A DNA stretch of 64,000 bases from Clostridia bacterium (GTDB taxonomy: Bacteria > Bacillota > Clostridia > Oscillospirales > Acutalibacteraceae): NCBI GenBank assembly GCA_017502085.1, contig JAFVVQ010000010.1:1-64000 (forward strand), given 5' to 3'. The position numbers and the translations under genes were made by a program. Under the pieces are notes generated by a model. That model ran no database searches. It was given only the letters and a program-made list of their open reading frames with translations, and was not told the DNA's origin. This document shows, one piece after another, positions 53,108 to 61,923 of the stretch; position 1 is the stretch's first letter; each line of letters opens with the position of its first letter.

Positions 53108-54808
53108 TTATGCGAAAATCTTTGTGATCACGCTGATGAAAAGCTTGAAATAGAGAACAATCTTTTCAAAGATATCCGAAACGTTTGCGGTGACGTTTGC
53201 AAAGGTATCAACCTCTGCGCCGTAGCCTTCGAATTCGCCCGTGTTGTCGTTCACACCGTCGCTGTCATAAGCGAACTCATAAAGGATGGGTGAAGCAATT
53301 GCAAGAAGGAAATATTCGCCTGCAGTGAAGGGACCGAAAACCTTTGTGCCGAGTTTTGTGAGATCCTTCTGGATGGATTCAGTTCCGAAATGTGAAAGAA
53401 GACTGTTAGCCGCCTTGAGGAAAATTTCGTCACCGACCGTTGAAAGGTCATCGAGGAGTATCAGTCCGACTGTGCGGAGAAGGATTGCAACTTCTGTGCC
53501 GTAGAAATCATAGGCTTCTTCGCCTTCGTAGTGTGACGCAACAAGGTCTGTTGCGAGATCCCAGCCTGTTTCATATTCGCTGTCAGGGATTTCAATATTG
53601 TATCCCTTTGCGAGTTCCTGAACACCGCCTTCACCGTAAAGAGGCATTTCGAGAATACTTGTCAGTCCGTTGATTGCGGTGAAAACGAGATCGGCATAGA
53701 ATGCATCCTCGTCGATACCGAGCTTTTCAGGGGTCATGCCAAGCCAAAGTCTGTACTGCACACCTGCTTTGAGGAAGCCCTTTGCATATTCGTTAAGACC
53801 TGCATTCATCAGATTGATATGCTCTGCGGTGAAACCGCTGACGGTTGCTGTGAGTGCCTCGGTATCAATCTTGTCTATTGTTTTTATTCCGTATGAAATT
53901 TTTTCTTCGGTGAGAGACAGTGTTCTGTACTGAAGAGGATACATGGTCAGTGAGGTTGTTGCAAAGTCATAGATTTTGTTGCCTTTTGTGCTTGTGTATG
54001 AGGAAACGTCACTGCAGTGCTCGTGACCCGTGAATACAAGCTTGATACCGTGATTTGCGAATTTTTCGGCAACCGAAAGATGATTGCCGATGATGAAATC
54101 TTTGCTGAAAATTGTCTGGAGAGGCATATGGTCGAGAAGGTTATGATGCATCATAAGGATAGGGTATCTGCCGTCGGCAGCTGCTTTGTCAGCCTGATCG
54201 CAGATCCAGTTGATTTCGTCCTTTGAAACGCCGTCGCCTGTCGATCTGTTGGGGTCGTTAGAGTCGAATGCGATGAGTCTGTATTTATTGCCGAGATTTG
54301 CAGTGTAAGTGCCGGTACCCTCGATTTTTTCGAGAGCCTTGTCATAGCCGAAATCGGCGTATGTTGTTACGAAATCGTTGATTTTGAAATCGTTTTCGCC
54401 TGCACCGAAATCGTGGTTGCCGGGAATGACGTAAACCGATTTTCCGCTTTCTTCTTCAAATTTCTTGAACTTTGCGGCAACGTCATAATGCTCCTGAGCG
54501 ATTGCTCTGCCGTTATCGACAAGGTCGCCTGAGATGAGAAGAAATTCGCAGTTGTCATCCTCTGCAACCTGCCTGAGCATTTCATCGATAATAAATCCGC
54601 TTTCGTCTTCCATGGCAGCTCGTCTGTTTGCATACCAATAGATTTCGTCGTCAATATCGCCCTCGAGAACTTCTCTGGGGATATTGTAATGAAGGTCGGA
54701 AGCAACGGCAAAATTCAGTTCATCACCGGCGGCAAAAACCGATAAACCGACTGAAACTGCGCAGATAAGAATAACTGCGGATAAGAAAACTGAAATGATT
54801 TTTTTCAT
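53108..54808 (-). CDS. Secreted calcineurin-like metallophosphoesterase
   Basis: A 566-residue exported protein. A signal peptide ends near residue 26 (SVGLSVFAAG). Motifs are complete: SDLHY (near 39), SGDLVDNG, GNHDFG, HHNLLDH and GHEHCSD, so it should be an active metal-dependent phosphatase or phosphodiesterase outside the cell. A helical C-terminal half (residues 310-540) has no known domain. The last ~25 residues are a hydrophobic or amphipathic tail (EKIVLYFKLFISVITKIF) with no LPXTG. It is transcribed alone, leftward, divergent from the amidohydrolase gene. Targets could be nucleotides, phospholipids or teichoic acids. Confidence 0.88.
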   Translation of the reverse strand: MKKIISVFLSAVILICAVSVGLSVFAAGDELNFAVASDLHYNIPREVLEGDIDDEIYWYANRRAAMEDESGFIIDEMLRQVAEDDNCEFLLISGDLVDNGRAIAQEHYDVAAKFKKFEEESGKSVYVIPGNHDFGAGENDFKINDFVTTYADFGYDKALEKIEGTGTYTANLGNKYRLIAFDSNDPNRSTGDGVSKDEINWICDQADKAAADGRYPILMMHHNLLDHMPLQTIFSKDFIIGNHLSVAEKFANHGIKLVFTGHEHCSDVSSYTSTKGNKIYDFATTSLTMYPLQYRTLSLTEEKISYGIKTIDKIDTEALTATVSGFTAEHINLMNAGLNEYAKGFLKAGVQYRLWLGMTPEKLGIDEDAFYADLVFTAINGLTSILEMPLYGEGGVQELAKGYNIEIPDSEYETGWDLATDLVASHYEGEEAYDFYGTEVAILLRTVGLILLDDLSTVGDEIFLKAANSLLSHFGTESIQKDLTKLGTKVFGPFTAGEYFLLAIASPILYEFAYDSDGVNDNTGEFEGYGAEVDTFANVTANVSDIFEKIVLYFKLFISVITKIFA

Positions 54809-54878
54809 GGTGGCCTCTCCTTGTTGTGAAAATGATAATTTATTATATCACACCGGAGATTAAAAGTACAGAGAAAAT

Positions 54879-54907
54879 TTGACAACGGTATTCATACATT
54901 ATATAAT
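54879..54907 (+). promoter_or_regulatory. Consensus promoter of the amidohydrolase gene
   Basis: TTGACA (54879-54884), a 17-base spacer and TATAAT (54902-54907), 35 bases before the start codon. Confidence 0.85.
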
Positions 54908-54942
54908 AGCACGTAAGGAAAGGGATTACGGAGGTTTATGAT

Positions 54943-55743
54943 ATGATATTTGCAAATCACGCTCATATTTTTCCCAAGGAAATCAGACCCGAGGGTACGG
55001 TCGAAAAGCTTCTTGAACTTATGGATGAGTGCGGAATTGATATGGCAGTGTGCTATCCGCCGTTTCACGACAGGTTCAGGGAGTCGGGCTTTGAAGGCGA
55101 CCCTAACGAATGGCTTGCAGAACAGATAAAGGGGAATCCGCGACTCGTCGGATTCGGTAATATCGATTTTGAAAAGGGCGATTATTCCCGTCAGGTCGAG
55201 AAAATTGCGGCACTCGGATTCAAAGGAATAAAAATGCATCCGCCATATCAGGAATTTGTTATAGACGGTCCGGAGGCATCGGAAGTCTATGCAAAAGCGG
55301 AAGAACTCGGTCTCTTCATCTCATTCCATTCGGGTATGCACTGGCACAGACTCAGAGATAACCGTGTAATTCTTTTCGATGAGGTTGCGTGGAGATTCCC
55401 GAAACTGAAATTCAGCATGGAGCACATCGGCGGCTACCATTTTTACAGAGAGGCTCTTGCCGTTATGTGCAATAATTCCCGCAACGGCAACTGCGTTTAT
55501 GCGGGTTGGACGAGTGTCGGTCTGCATAAGGGTAAAGACAGTGTATGGGCACTGACGGACGAGGAACTCGAGAGAGTCGTTCATCAGACAGGGGAGGAGA
55601 GAAGCGTTTTCGGTCTTGATTTCCCCTATAACAACGCGGAAGTGATAAAGGCTGATATTGCGAGAATACGAAGCCTTGACATCAGCGAACAATGCAAAGA
55701 AAACATTCTCGGTCTTAATCTGAAAAACGCACTTGGTTTATAA
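54943..55743 (+). CDS. Amidohydrolase-2 family metal-dependent hydrolase
   Basis: A 266-residue TIM-barrel protein of the amidohydrolase-2 type (PF04909-like): N-terminal FANHAHIFP, GFKGIKMHPPYQEF, FISFHSGMHW, the HIGGYHF segment and FGLDFPYN supply the expected His and Asp ligands. Members include decarboxylases and hydrolases of diverse small molecules, so the substrate cannot be given. GGAGG lies before the ATG at 54943; the ATG five bases earlier is out of frame. It is monocistronic. Confidence 0.85.
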   Translation: MIFANHAHIFPKEIRPEGTVEKLLELMDECGIDMAVCYPPFHDRFRESGFEGDPNEWLAEQIKGNPRLVGFGNIDFEKGDYSRQVEKIAALGFKGIKMHPPYQEFVIDGPEASEVYAKAEELGLFISFHSGMHWHRLRDNRVILFDEVAWRFPKLKFSMEHIGGYHFYREALAVMCNNSRNGNCVYAGWTSVGLHKGKDSVWALTDEELERVVHQTGEERSVFGLDFPYNNAEVIKADIARIRSLDISEQCKENILGLNLKNALGL

Positions 55744-55751
55744 TATGAAGC

Positions 55752-55789
55752 GACAAACGCCCCTGCTCTTTCGAACGGGGGCGTTTGTC
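55752..55789. terminator. Hairpin between converging genes
   Basis: GACAAACGCCCC (55752-55763) pairs perfectly with GGGGCGTTTGTC (55778-55789). T runs are absent on both sides, so it may be a weak terminator or an RNA-stability element. Confidence 0.55.
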
Positions 55790-55832
55790 AATATGGAGGA
55801 TTTGAGCAGGCAAAAATGCCTGAGTGGTATTC

Positions 55833-56882
55833 TTATTTTCTGTTGATGATTTTAGCGCGGATTCCTCTCGTTGCTTTGACGGCTTTCTGTGCGGCATTGA
55901 CAGCGGCAAAACCGAGCTTGTTGATAACGAGGTCAGCTTCTCCCATAAGCTCCATATATTCGTTTGTGAAGCCTATTTTGAACTTGAAAATGCCGTGGAG
56001 CGGATTCTCTTCGTCAGGATAACCGCCTCTGAAATCGTAGCAGGAGCAGTTTTCTTCGATAGCCCATTTGATCATTTCCCACTGAACGAGGTAGTTGGGC
56101 ATAACGTTTCTGTATTCGTTTGAGCTTGCGCCGTAAACATACCATACTTTATCTCCGCAATGTACGTCGAGAGCGCCTGCGATGGTTTTGCCTTCATACT
56201 TTGCAAGATAAATTCTTGCATCGTCGCCGAATGCATCCATAATGCGTTCGAAATAAGTTGTGTCACGGGTGGCGAAGTTGTCTCTTTCACCCGTTACGAG
56301 CATAAGATCGTGGAATTCTTTACAGGCTTCCTTGCCTTTGATTTCAACGGTAACACCCTTTCTTGCGGCAAGGCGGGTGTTATATCGTGTCTTGGGGTGG
56401 AAGGATGCAAGAACTTCGTCTTCGGTTTTGTCCTTGACGTCGAGTCGGAGAATGTATCTTGCCTGAACGGTGTCGAAGCCTGCGTTGTGGTCTTTGAAGG
56501 TGAAACCTATATTTTTGAGGAGCGAGATGTATTCCTCGTTTGAAGCGAGAGTGTCGGTGTCGATTTTGAGAGTGACAGCTTTGTTTCTGACGCCGTATTC
56601 CTTTGCAGCGAGAAGAAGCTCCCTTACGGTTTCTTTGTCGGCAAGGTCACATACGGGACCTCTGGGAGCGTACATCATTTTATAAGGCATCATCGGGATT
56701 GCACGCAGAAGAACTCCGCAAACACCCTTGATTGCACCGCTTTTATCACGGCTGATGAAACCGACCCATTCCCATTCCTTTTTGACTTTTCCCCATGCAG
56801 AAGTCTGCATCATATGACCCTTGGGATGTGAGCGGACAAAAGCATCAAATTCCTGTGCATTTTCTATTCTTACAATTTCCAT
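55833..56882 (-). CDS. FemABX-type peptidoglycan aminoacyltransferase
   Basis: A 349-residue protein of the FemA/FemB/FemX family, which uses aminoacyl-tRNA to add cross-bridge residues to lipid II. It has two GNAT-like halves, with HMMQTSAWGKVK at the start, FHPKTRYNTRLAARKGV near residue 160, YVYGASSNEYRNVMPNYLVQWEMIKW near 255 and YDFRGG near 285. It lacks the long coiled-coil arm of FemA, as in the shorter FemX/MurM-like proteins. It is 4 bases downstream of cca. The amino acid added is unknown. Confidence 0.9.
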   Translation of the reverse strand: MEIVRIENAQEFDAFVRSHPKGHMMQTSAWGKVKKEWEWVGFISRDKSGAIKGVCGVLLRAIPMMPYKMMYAPRGPVCDLADKETVRELLLAAKEYGVRNKAVTLKIDTDTLASNEEYISLLKNIGFTFKDHNAGFDTVQARYILRLDVKDKTEDEVLASFHPKTRYNTRLAARKGVTVEIKGKEACKEFHDLMLVTGERDNFATRDTTYFERIMDAFGDDARIYLAKYEGKTIAGALDVHCGDKVWYVYGASSNEYRNVMPNYLVQWEMIKWAIEENCSCYDFRGGYPDEENPLHGIFKFKIGFTNEYMELMGEADLVINKLGFAAVNAAQKAVKATRGIRAKIINRK

Positions 56883-56886
56883 ATTT

Positions 56887-58239
56887 TTAACTGCCTTTCA
56901 TCGTTTTATATATTTCCGAAGCTCTTTTCAGGAGCGTTTCTTTTTTGTTTTCGAGTTTGTCGCTCATAACCTCGTCGAGCAGTATTCTGAATACTCTGCC
57001 CATTTCGGGAGCGGTCGGTATGCCTGCTGAAGCAAGTTCTTTGCCGCTTACGTCAAGGTCATTGATTTTGAAGCAAGGTTTCTCGGATTCGATTTCTGCA
57101 AGGACTTTCTGTCCGAGACGGTTTGCCTCAAGCCTTTCATCGAGAAAAACGGGATTCTGCGCTCTGATATCGGCTTCTCTTACTTCAAATAGTTCTTTGA
57201 CTGTCGCAATACCCAGTTTCGCAATATATTTTCTGTATGTTTTTCTGCTGATTTTGTCGGGCAGGAAATCGTGGTATTCAACCAGATTTTTTACGGTATC
57301 CTTGAATTTGTTGGAGGTCTTGAGCCTCGCAAGCACATTACCCGCAATATTCCGACTGTGCTTCGCATGAGTATAAAAATGGTCAACACCGTTTTCGTCG
57401 GTAAATTTCACGTGAGGCTTGCCGCTGTCGTGCAGAAGCATCGCAAAGCGCAGATGCGGTTCGGGTCGTATTGCTTCGACTGACGCAAGGGTATGCCCCC
57501 ACACGTCGTATATATGCCTTTCGTGATTCTGCTGACAACCCTTCATCGGCTTCAGTTCGGGCATTATGAAAAAGAATACGTCGCAGTAATCGTTCAGAAT
57601 TCTTTTTGCATCTTTTCCGCAGAGAAGCTTTGACATTTCAACAAAGATTCTTTCAGCTGAAATGTTTGCGAGGAGTTCATAATTGCGATGGATACTGTTC
57701 TCGGTTTCAGGGTCGATGCTGAATCCAAGGGTGCTTGAGAAACGGAGAGCACGCAGAATTCTCAATGCATCTTCACCGAAACGATCATCAGGTTTGCCTA
57801 CGCATCGGATAACTCTTTCGTCAATATCATTCTGCCCGCCGAAGGGGTCAACGATACCGCCGATAGGAGAATATGCGATTGCATTGACGGTGAAATCCCT
57901 TCGTGAGAGGTCTTCTTCAACCTTGTCGGTGAAATAAACCGTATCGGGATGTCGGTTGTCGGAATAACCCGATTCGATGCGATAGGTGGTTATTTCTATG
58001 GACATCGAATTGATGATGACGGTAACGGTTCCGTGTTTTATTCCTGTTTCAATGACTCTGTAATCCGAAAAAATACGTGCGGTATCTTCGGGCAGTGCAC
58101 TTGTCGTTACATCCCAGTCGTGAACATTTTTGCCCATAAGGATATCTCTGCACGCACCGCCGACAACGTATGCACTGTGACCGTGTGCGTTCAGAATTTC
58201 AATAACAGTATTGACTTGTGGAGGGATTTTGATTACCAT
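56887..58239 (-). CDS. cca: CCA-adding tRNA nucleotidyltransferase with HD domain
   Basis: A 450-residue class II nucleotidyltransferase that builds or repairs the tRNA 3' CCA end. The catalytic head has YVVGGACRDILMGKNVHDWDVTTS near residue 20 (GG...DxD), RRDFTVNAIAY and EDALRILRALRFSSTLGF. An HD phosphohydrolase-type domain follows (LLHDSGKPH, near residue 268). It is separated by only 30 bases from the divergent ArsC/Spx-like gene and lies before the Fem gene. Confidence 0.94.
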   Translation of the reverse strand: MVIKIPPQVNTVIEILNAHGHSAYVVGGACRDILMGKNVHDWDVTTSALPEDTARIFSDYRVIETGIKHGTVTVIINSMSIEITTYRIESGYSDNRHPDTVYFTDKVEEDLSRRDFTVNAIAYSPIGGIVDPFGGQNDIDERVIRCVGKPDDRFGEDALRILRALRFSSTLGFSIDPETENSIHRNYELLANISAERIFVEMSKLLCGKDAKRILNDYCDVFFFIMPELKPMKGCQQNHERHIYDVWGHTLASVEAIRPEPHLRFAMLLHDSGKPHVKFTDENGVDHFYTHAKHSRNIAGNVLARLKTSNKFKDTVKNLVEYHDFLPDKISRKTYRKYIAKLGIATVKELFEVREADIRAQNPVFLDERLEANRLGQKVLAEIESEKPCFKINDLDVSGKELASAGIPTAPEMGRVFRILLDEVMSDKLENKKETLLKRASEIYKTMKGS

Positions 58240-58269
58240 AATGTTACACCGTTACGGAGGTATTATTTT

Positions 58270-58611
58270 ATGAACATTCAGATTTTCGGTACGAACAAGT
58301 GCTTTGATACCAAAAAGGCGCAGAGATATTTCAAGGAGAGAGGAATCAGATTTCAGTTCATCGATCTCACTCAGAAGAATCTGAGCAAGGGCGAGTATAA
58401 CAGCATCAAAGCGGCTGTCGGCTCGATGGAGGCGCTCATTGACGAGAAGTCAAAGGCTTATGAAAAGCATTTCATCAAATATCTCGCAAGTAAAGAAGCT
58501 GTTGAAGAAAAGCTTCTTGAACACGGAGAACTTTATAAGACTCCCATCGTCAGAAACGGTAAGCAGGCAACCGTCGGTTACTGCCCCGAAGTCTGGAAAA
58601 CCTGGGATTAA
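58270..58611 (+). CDS. ArsC/Spx-family thioredoxin-fold protein
   Basis: A 113-residue protein with NKCFDTKKAQRYFKERGI at its start (Cys11, followed by the family's T-K-K) and a C-terminal YKTPIVRNGKQATVGY segment with the cis-Pro. The CxxT arrangement lacks the second Cys of Spx's CxxC, so it is nearer to the ArsC/YffB-like branch, commonly of unknown substrate. GGAGG precedes the ATG at 58270. Its stop codon overlaps that of the converging fucosidase gene by 4 bases. Confidence 0.85.
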   Translation: MNIQIFGTNKCFDTKKAQRYFKERGIRFQFIDLTQKNLSKGEYNSIKAAVGSMEALIDEKSKAYEKHFIKYLASKEAVEEKLLEHGELYKTPIVRNGKQATVGYCPEVWKTWD

Positions 58612-60029
58612 TATGCCTCGAATTTTGAGATTGTTGCAAAGCAACGAGCTTTTTCTATAACGAGTTTAAAATATCTTACTCTGATTTCGTCGAAACGGCA
58701 GATGCGCTTGTAGCCGATGACGGTTTCTTTGGCGAGGCGCTTCCATTTGCCGTTGACCATTGCATAGAGAGAAAATTTTTCAATCTGCTGACCTGTTCTG
58801 ATATGTTCACCGAGAACAATTTTGTCAATGTCAAATTCGTCGGTGAGGTCGAGAATCAGTTCGGCGCCGTCGGGTTCATCGCCCGAATGCCAGTATTCCT
58901 CGGGATCGCAGCTTAATGCCATCTGACCGCAATGTGCGTCATCAAGATGACGGTTATCGGTTATAATTGAACCTTCTGCAAGGTTCTCGTTGAAATCGAT
59001 TTCAAGCTGTGCACCCATTGAAAGCAAAGTTTCAATGTCTCTTTCGTGAATCTTTCCTTCAGGCATGGGAGGGATGTTGAGAAGAAAACAGGCGTTTGCG
59101 CCGACGGAATTATAATAGATATCCATAAGCTTTGAAAGGGGCTTGACGGTGTAGTCATCCTCCTTGTGGTAGAACCAGCCTTTTCTGATGGAGGTATCAA
59201 CCTCGGCGGGGTACCAGATAAGCTTGTTGCATTTTTTGATAACCTTCCTGCTACCCAGATCAAGGGTGGTGGGATTTATTTTTTTAGGCGGTTTAGAAAT
59301 GTTCTGCTGGCTTGCCGCCGCAATGAGTTCTGCATTTGAATGATAGTAGGGAACAACACTCCATTCGCTCTTTCTGCAGATACCTGCTTCATTGCCGCAC
59401 CAACGTACGTCAGGACCGCTGATGTTGATGGCTGCGTTGGGCTGAAGTTCGCGGATGAGCTTGTAATAACCTTCCCAGTCATAATTCTGTTTTTTGCCGT
59501 TCTTACCTTCACCGCACGCACCGTCAAACCATACGCAGAAAAGTTCACCGTATGCGGTCAGAAGTTCACGAAGCTGATTCTTGAAATATTTGTTGTATGC
59601 GTCACCCGTGCCGTAGGTTTCTTCATGCCTGTCCCAAGGGGAGAGGTATATACCGAATTTGAGACCGAATTCACGGCAGGCTTCGGCACATTCGGCAACA
59701 ACGTCACCCTTGCCGTCCTTCCAATTGCTGGAACGAACACTGAAATCGGTATAAGCAGACGGCCACAAACAAAAACCGTCATGGTGTTTTGCTGTAAGAA
59801 TAAGACCTTTCATGCCCGCAAGTTTACAAACCTTTGCCCATTGACGGCAGTCAAGCTTTTCGGGAGCAAAAAGTTCGGGGTCCTCGTTGCCGTTGCCCCA
59901 CTCTGAATCGGTATAAGTGTTGATACCGTAATGAATGAAGGCATAGAATTCGGTTTCCTGCCATTTGATTTGCCTTTCATCGGGAACGATTGATGCTGCA
60001 TACTTTATATAATCAGGTGTATTTTTCAT
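58608..60029 (-). CDS. Alpha-L-fucosidase, GH29, with C-terminal F5/8-like domain
   Basis: A 473-residue enzyme that releases L-fucose from glycans. The GH29 core shows FAFIHYG-type (FYAFIHYGINTYT), AKHHDGFCLWPS near residue 80, and FCVWFDGACGEG with the likely nucleophile Asp169. After residue ~340 there is a beta-sandwich like an F5/8 type C (CBM32) domain (ILDLTDEFDIDKIVLGEHI, YFKLVIEKA). No signal peptide, so it acts inside the cell on imported oligosaccharides. It is cotranscribed with the XRE regulator, one base downstream of it. No fucose catabolic genes are in the window. Confidence 0.93.
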   Translation of the reverse strand: MKNTPDYIKYAASIVPDERQIKWQETEFYAFIHYGINTYTDSEWGNGNEDPELFAPEKLDCRQWAKVCKLAGMKGLILTAKHHDGFCLWPSAYTDFSVRSSNWKDGKGDVVAECAEACREFGLKFGIYLSPWDRHEETYGTGDAYNKYFKNQLRELLTAYGELFCVWFDGACGEGKNGKKQNYDWEGYYKLIRELQPNAAINISGPDVRWCGNEAGICRKSEWSVVPYYHSNAELIAAASQQNISKPPKKINPTTLDLGSRKVIKKCNKLIWYPAEVDTSIRKGWFYHKEDDYTVKPLSKLMDIYYNSVGANACFLLNIPPMPEGKIHERDIETLLSMGAQLEIDFNENLAEGSIITDNRHLDDAHCGQMALSCDPEEYWHSGDEPDGAELILDLTDEFDIDKIVLGEHIRTGQQIEKFSLYAMVNGKWKRLAKETVIGYKRICRFDEIRVRYFKLVIEKARCFATISKFEAY

Positions 60030-60030
60030 G

Positions 60031-60408
60031 CTAATCCGCCTTTCTGTCGAGGATTCCGCTGTAAACGGAATCCCAATAATCTATTGGTAAACCGTTGTTG
60101 ACTGCGTAGTTTATAAGCCCGATGAGACCGGGCGAATTGAATACGTATCTGAACATCTCGGGAGGAAGCATACCGCGGTCTGCATAGGCAAGAAATCTGA
60201 ATTTTTCGGCGTCGTCACCTTTAAGCCCGAGAAGAGATATTAATTTGAAAATTGCAATATCATCGGGAGGGGAGTTGTTTTTCCCTTTTTCGATATTGCT
60301 GATGTATTGTGCCGTTTTCCCAAGACCCGAGGCGAGATCAAACTGAGAAAGCTTTGCATTTTCGCGTGTTTCTTTCAGCATAACTCCAAACGGAGTCGGA
60401 GCAAACAT
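60031..60408 (-). CDS. XRE-family HTH transcriptional regulator
   Basis: A 125-residue protein with a Cro/CI-type helix-turn-helix in residues 8-65 (LKETRENAKLSQFDLASGLGK, then AQYISNIEKGKNN). A C-terminal ~45-residue helical part (MFRYVFNSPGLIGLINYA) may dimerise or sense a ligand. It precedes the fucosidase gene by one base, with AAAGGAGG before the start. The perfect palindrome just after its own promoter suggests autoregulation. Confidence 0.88.
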   Translation of the reverse strand: MFAPTPFGVMLKETRENAKLSQFDLASGLGKTAQYISNIEKGKNNSPPDDIAIFKLISLLGLKGDDAEKFRFLAYADRGMLPPEMFRYVFNSPGLIGLINYAVNNGLPIDYWDSVYSGILDRKAD

Positions 60409-60535
60409 CGGTCATCCTCCTTTCTTTGAGAATGATGAATCTTCAACGAAAAGTATGCGGGTTTTGCTGTGTGTTCAGTGGCTGAGATCTTTTGAAATCA
60501 GAGAGTTCAATCTCCGGAGAACGTATTTATTTTTT

Positions 60536-60559
60536 TAAATAAACAAATTTGTTTATTTA
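60536..60559. promoter_or_regulatory. Perfect 24-bp palindrome, candidate XRE operator
   Basis: The half-sites TAAATAAACAAA and TTTGTTTATTTA are exact inverse complements with no spacer. They sit about 2-25 bases after the predicted transcription start of the XRE-fucosidase operon, a classic repressor position. Confidence 0.75.
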
Positions 60560-60567
60560 CTAAATAG

Positions 60568-60596
60568 ATGATAACACACGCTTCATGATTTGTCAA
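60568..60596 (-). promoter_or_regulatory. Promoter of the XRE-fucosidase operon
   Basis: Read leftward: TTGACA (60591-60596), a 17-base spacer and TATCAT (60568-60573). Confidence 0.85.
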
Positions 60597-60719
60597 GGAT
60601 TTGCTGTTGATTTGTTTTGAATTTTAATAATACTATAATGATTAATTTCAATTATTTAATGTTTGCGGATTAAAATATTCAGTGCGTTGAAAACATTTTG
60701 GATGATCCGCAAATAGTAT

Positions 60720-60748
60720 TTGTATTCTTGCAGTATATGTGATATAAT
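60720..60748 (+). promoter_or_regulatory. Promoter of the sigma-factor operon
   Basis: TTGTAT (60720-60725), a 17-base spacer and TATAAT (60743-60748), about 95 bases before the start. A second, sigma-specific promoter could exist but was not recognised. Confidence 0.6.
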
Positions 60749-60842
60749 CTTCGTCAGACTGAAAAGAATGATTTCAAAAATTTTTTTGAAATTATGTGAC
60801 CTTTTGCGTTTCTTAATCGTTTTATGGATAGGAGGGTGTGAT

Positions 60843-61346
60843 TTGAGCCTTACGGATGCTGAAAAAAGCAGACTCACGGCAGTATATGACCGTTATTCTG
60901 ATATGCTTTTCAGGATAGCTGTCGCACAGCTTGGCAACTCTGAAGATGCTATGGATGCCGTTCATGATGTTTTTCTCAAATTTATTGACACCCGAATAAA
61001 ATTCAACGATTCAGAGCATGAACGAGCCTGGTTTGTTCGTTCAACCGTTAACCGTTGCCATGATATCTACCGCCACAAAAAAATCCGTGCGCATCCGTCA
61101 CTTGATGATATATCAGATGTGATTGCAGATGATTCTGATTCTGAAGCGTTGCTTCAGCTTCGCAGGGGACTGGCGTCAATACCTGAAAAATATCGGATTG
61201 CAGTGACGCTTCATTATCTTGAAGGGTTCTCCGTTGAGGAGATTTCCGCTATGCTGAAAATCAGTGTTTCAGGTGTTAAAATGCGGCTTTCACGCGGTCG
61301 GGATGCTCTGAAATTATATGTTATAGAGGATGAAAATGATGTTTGA
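60843..61346 (+). CDS. ECF-type RNA polymerase sigma factor
   Basis: A 167-residue sigma-70-family protein with only regions 2 and 4. Region 2 includes YDRYSDMLFRIAVAQLGNSEDAMDAV (near residues 13-38), and region 4 includes IPEKYRIAVTLHYLEGFSVEEISAMLKISVSGVKMRLSRGRD (near 115-155). The start is a TTG at 60843, 6 bases after GGAGGG; a longer frame runs back through the promoter. It overlaps the next gene by 11 bases, which is the arrangement of sigma factors with their membrane anti-sigma partners. Target promoters are unknown. Confidence 0.9.
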   Translation: MSLTDAEKSRLTAVYDRYSDMLFRIAVAQLGNSEDAMDAVHDVFLKFIDTRIKFNDSEHERAWFVRSTVNRCHDIYRHKKIRAHPSLDDISDVIADDSDSEALLQLRRGLASIPEKYRIAVTLHYLEGFSVEEISAMLKISVSGVKMRLSRGRDALKLYVIEDENDV

Positions 61347-61872
61347 CGAAAAACAGAAGAAGGCGTATGAGAGCATAAAGGCTCCCGACGGACTTCTTGA
61401 ACGCATTGTTTCCTCTGCCGAAGAATCGAAGAAGGATAACGTTTTTGTTTTCAGAAGCCGTATTTCACGTATTGCCGCAGCCGCCGCTTGTATAGTGTGC
61501 GTAGCGGTTGCCGCTTTCACCGTTTTTTCGCAGAACGGCATTGAGATAAACGTCAATGGTACGGAGTTTGATGAAAACGTCAGCATTGCACTCGCTCAGA
61601 CGGATGAACCTGCACTGGCAAGGGCATTTTCGCCTGCAGAGGTTTCGGTCAGTCTCGACCTTGACGGCGGTGCTTTGATTACCGTTGACAGCGGAAGTTT
61701 TGACGTTATCGGTGAGGATGATAATCTTACCGAATTTTCAGCCGATGAAGACGTTGAACTCATCTGGAAAAGCGACGGAATGAAAAAAAGCGTTATGACT
61801 GTTGACTGCGGCAGGAAATCGTGTATACTTATCCTTGAGTATGACGGTGAATGGAAAGTTACAAGGAAATAA
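61336..61872 (+). CDS. Candidate membrane anti-sigma factor
   Basis: About 178 residues. A charged N-terminal cytoplasmic part (MFDEKQKKAYESIKAPDGLLERIVSS, residues 2-45) precedes one membrane helix near residues 46-67 (AAAAACIVCVAVAAFTVF). An extracytoplasmic beta-rich part (to the end, WKSDGMKKSVMTVDCG) contains two Cys. Sequence alone does not match a named anti-sigma family, but the topology and the overlap with the sigma gene support that role. GAGGA lies 5 bases before the ATG at 61336; the ATG at 61339 is an alternative start. Confidence 0.7.
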   Translation: MMFDEKQKKAYESIKAPDGLLERIVSSAEESKKDNVFVFRSRISRIAAAAACIVCVAVAAFTVFSQNGIEINVNGTEFDENVSIALAQTDEPALARAFSPAEVSVSLDLDGGALITVDSGSFDVIGEDDNLTEFSADEDVELIWKSDGMKKSVMTVDCGRKSCILILEYDGEWKVTRK

Positions 61873-61923
61873 TTAACAAGTAAAATATGCGGTCAATCCG
61901 CAGAAAATAAAGGAGATTAAACC

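Larger units (their letters stand above)
60409..60842. other. 434-base divergent regulatory region
   Basis: No credible gene lies here. Leftward it holds the promoter (60568-60596), a palindromic operator (60536-60559) and a leader of about 150 bases for the XRE-fucosidase operon. Rightward it holds the promoter (60720-60748) of the sigma-factor operon. The stretch 60597-60719 is AT-rich and shows nothing else I can name. Confidence 0.7.

Noticed and set aside
57949-58269. N-terminal extension of the ArsC/Spx-like protein
   Set aside because: The extension runs antisense to the start of cca and has no ribosome site, while GGAGG precedes the ATG at 58270 where the family homology begins.
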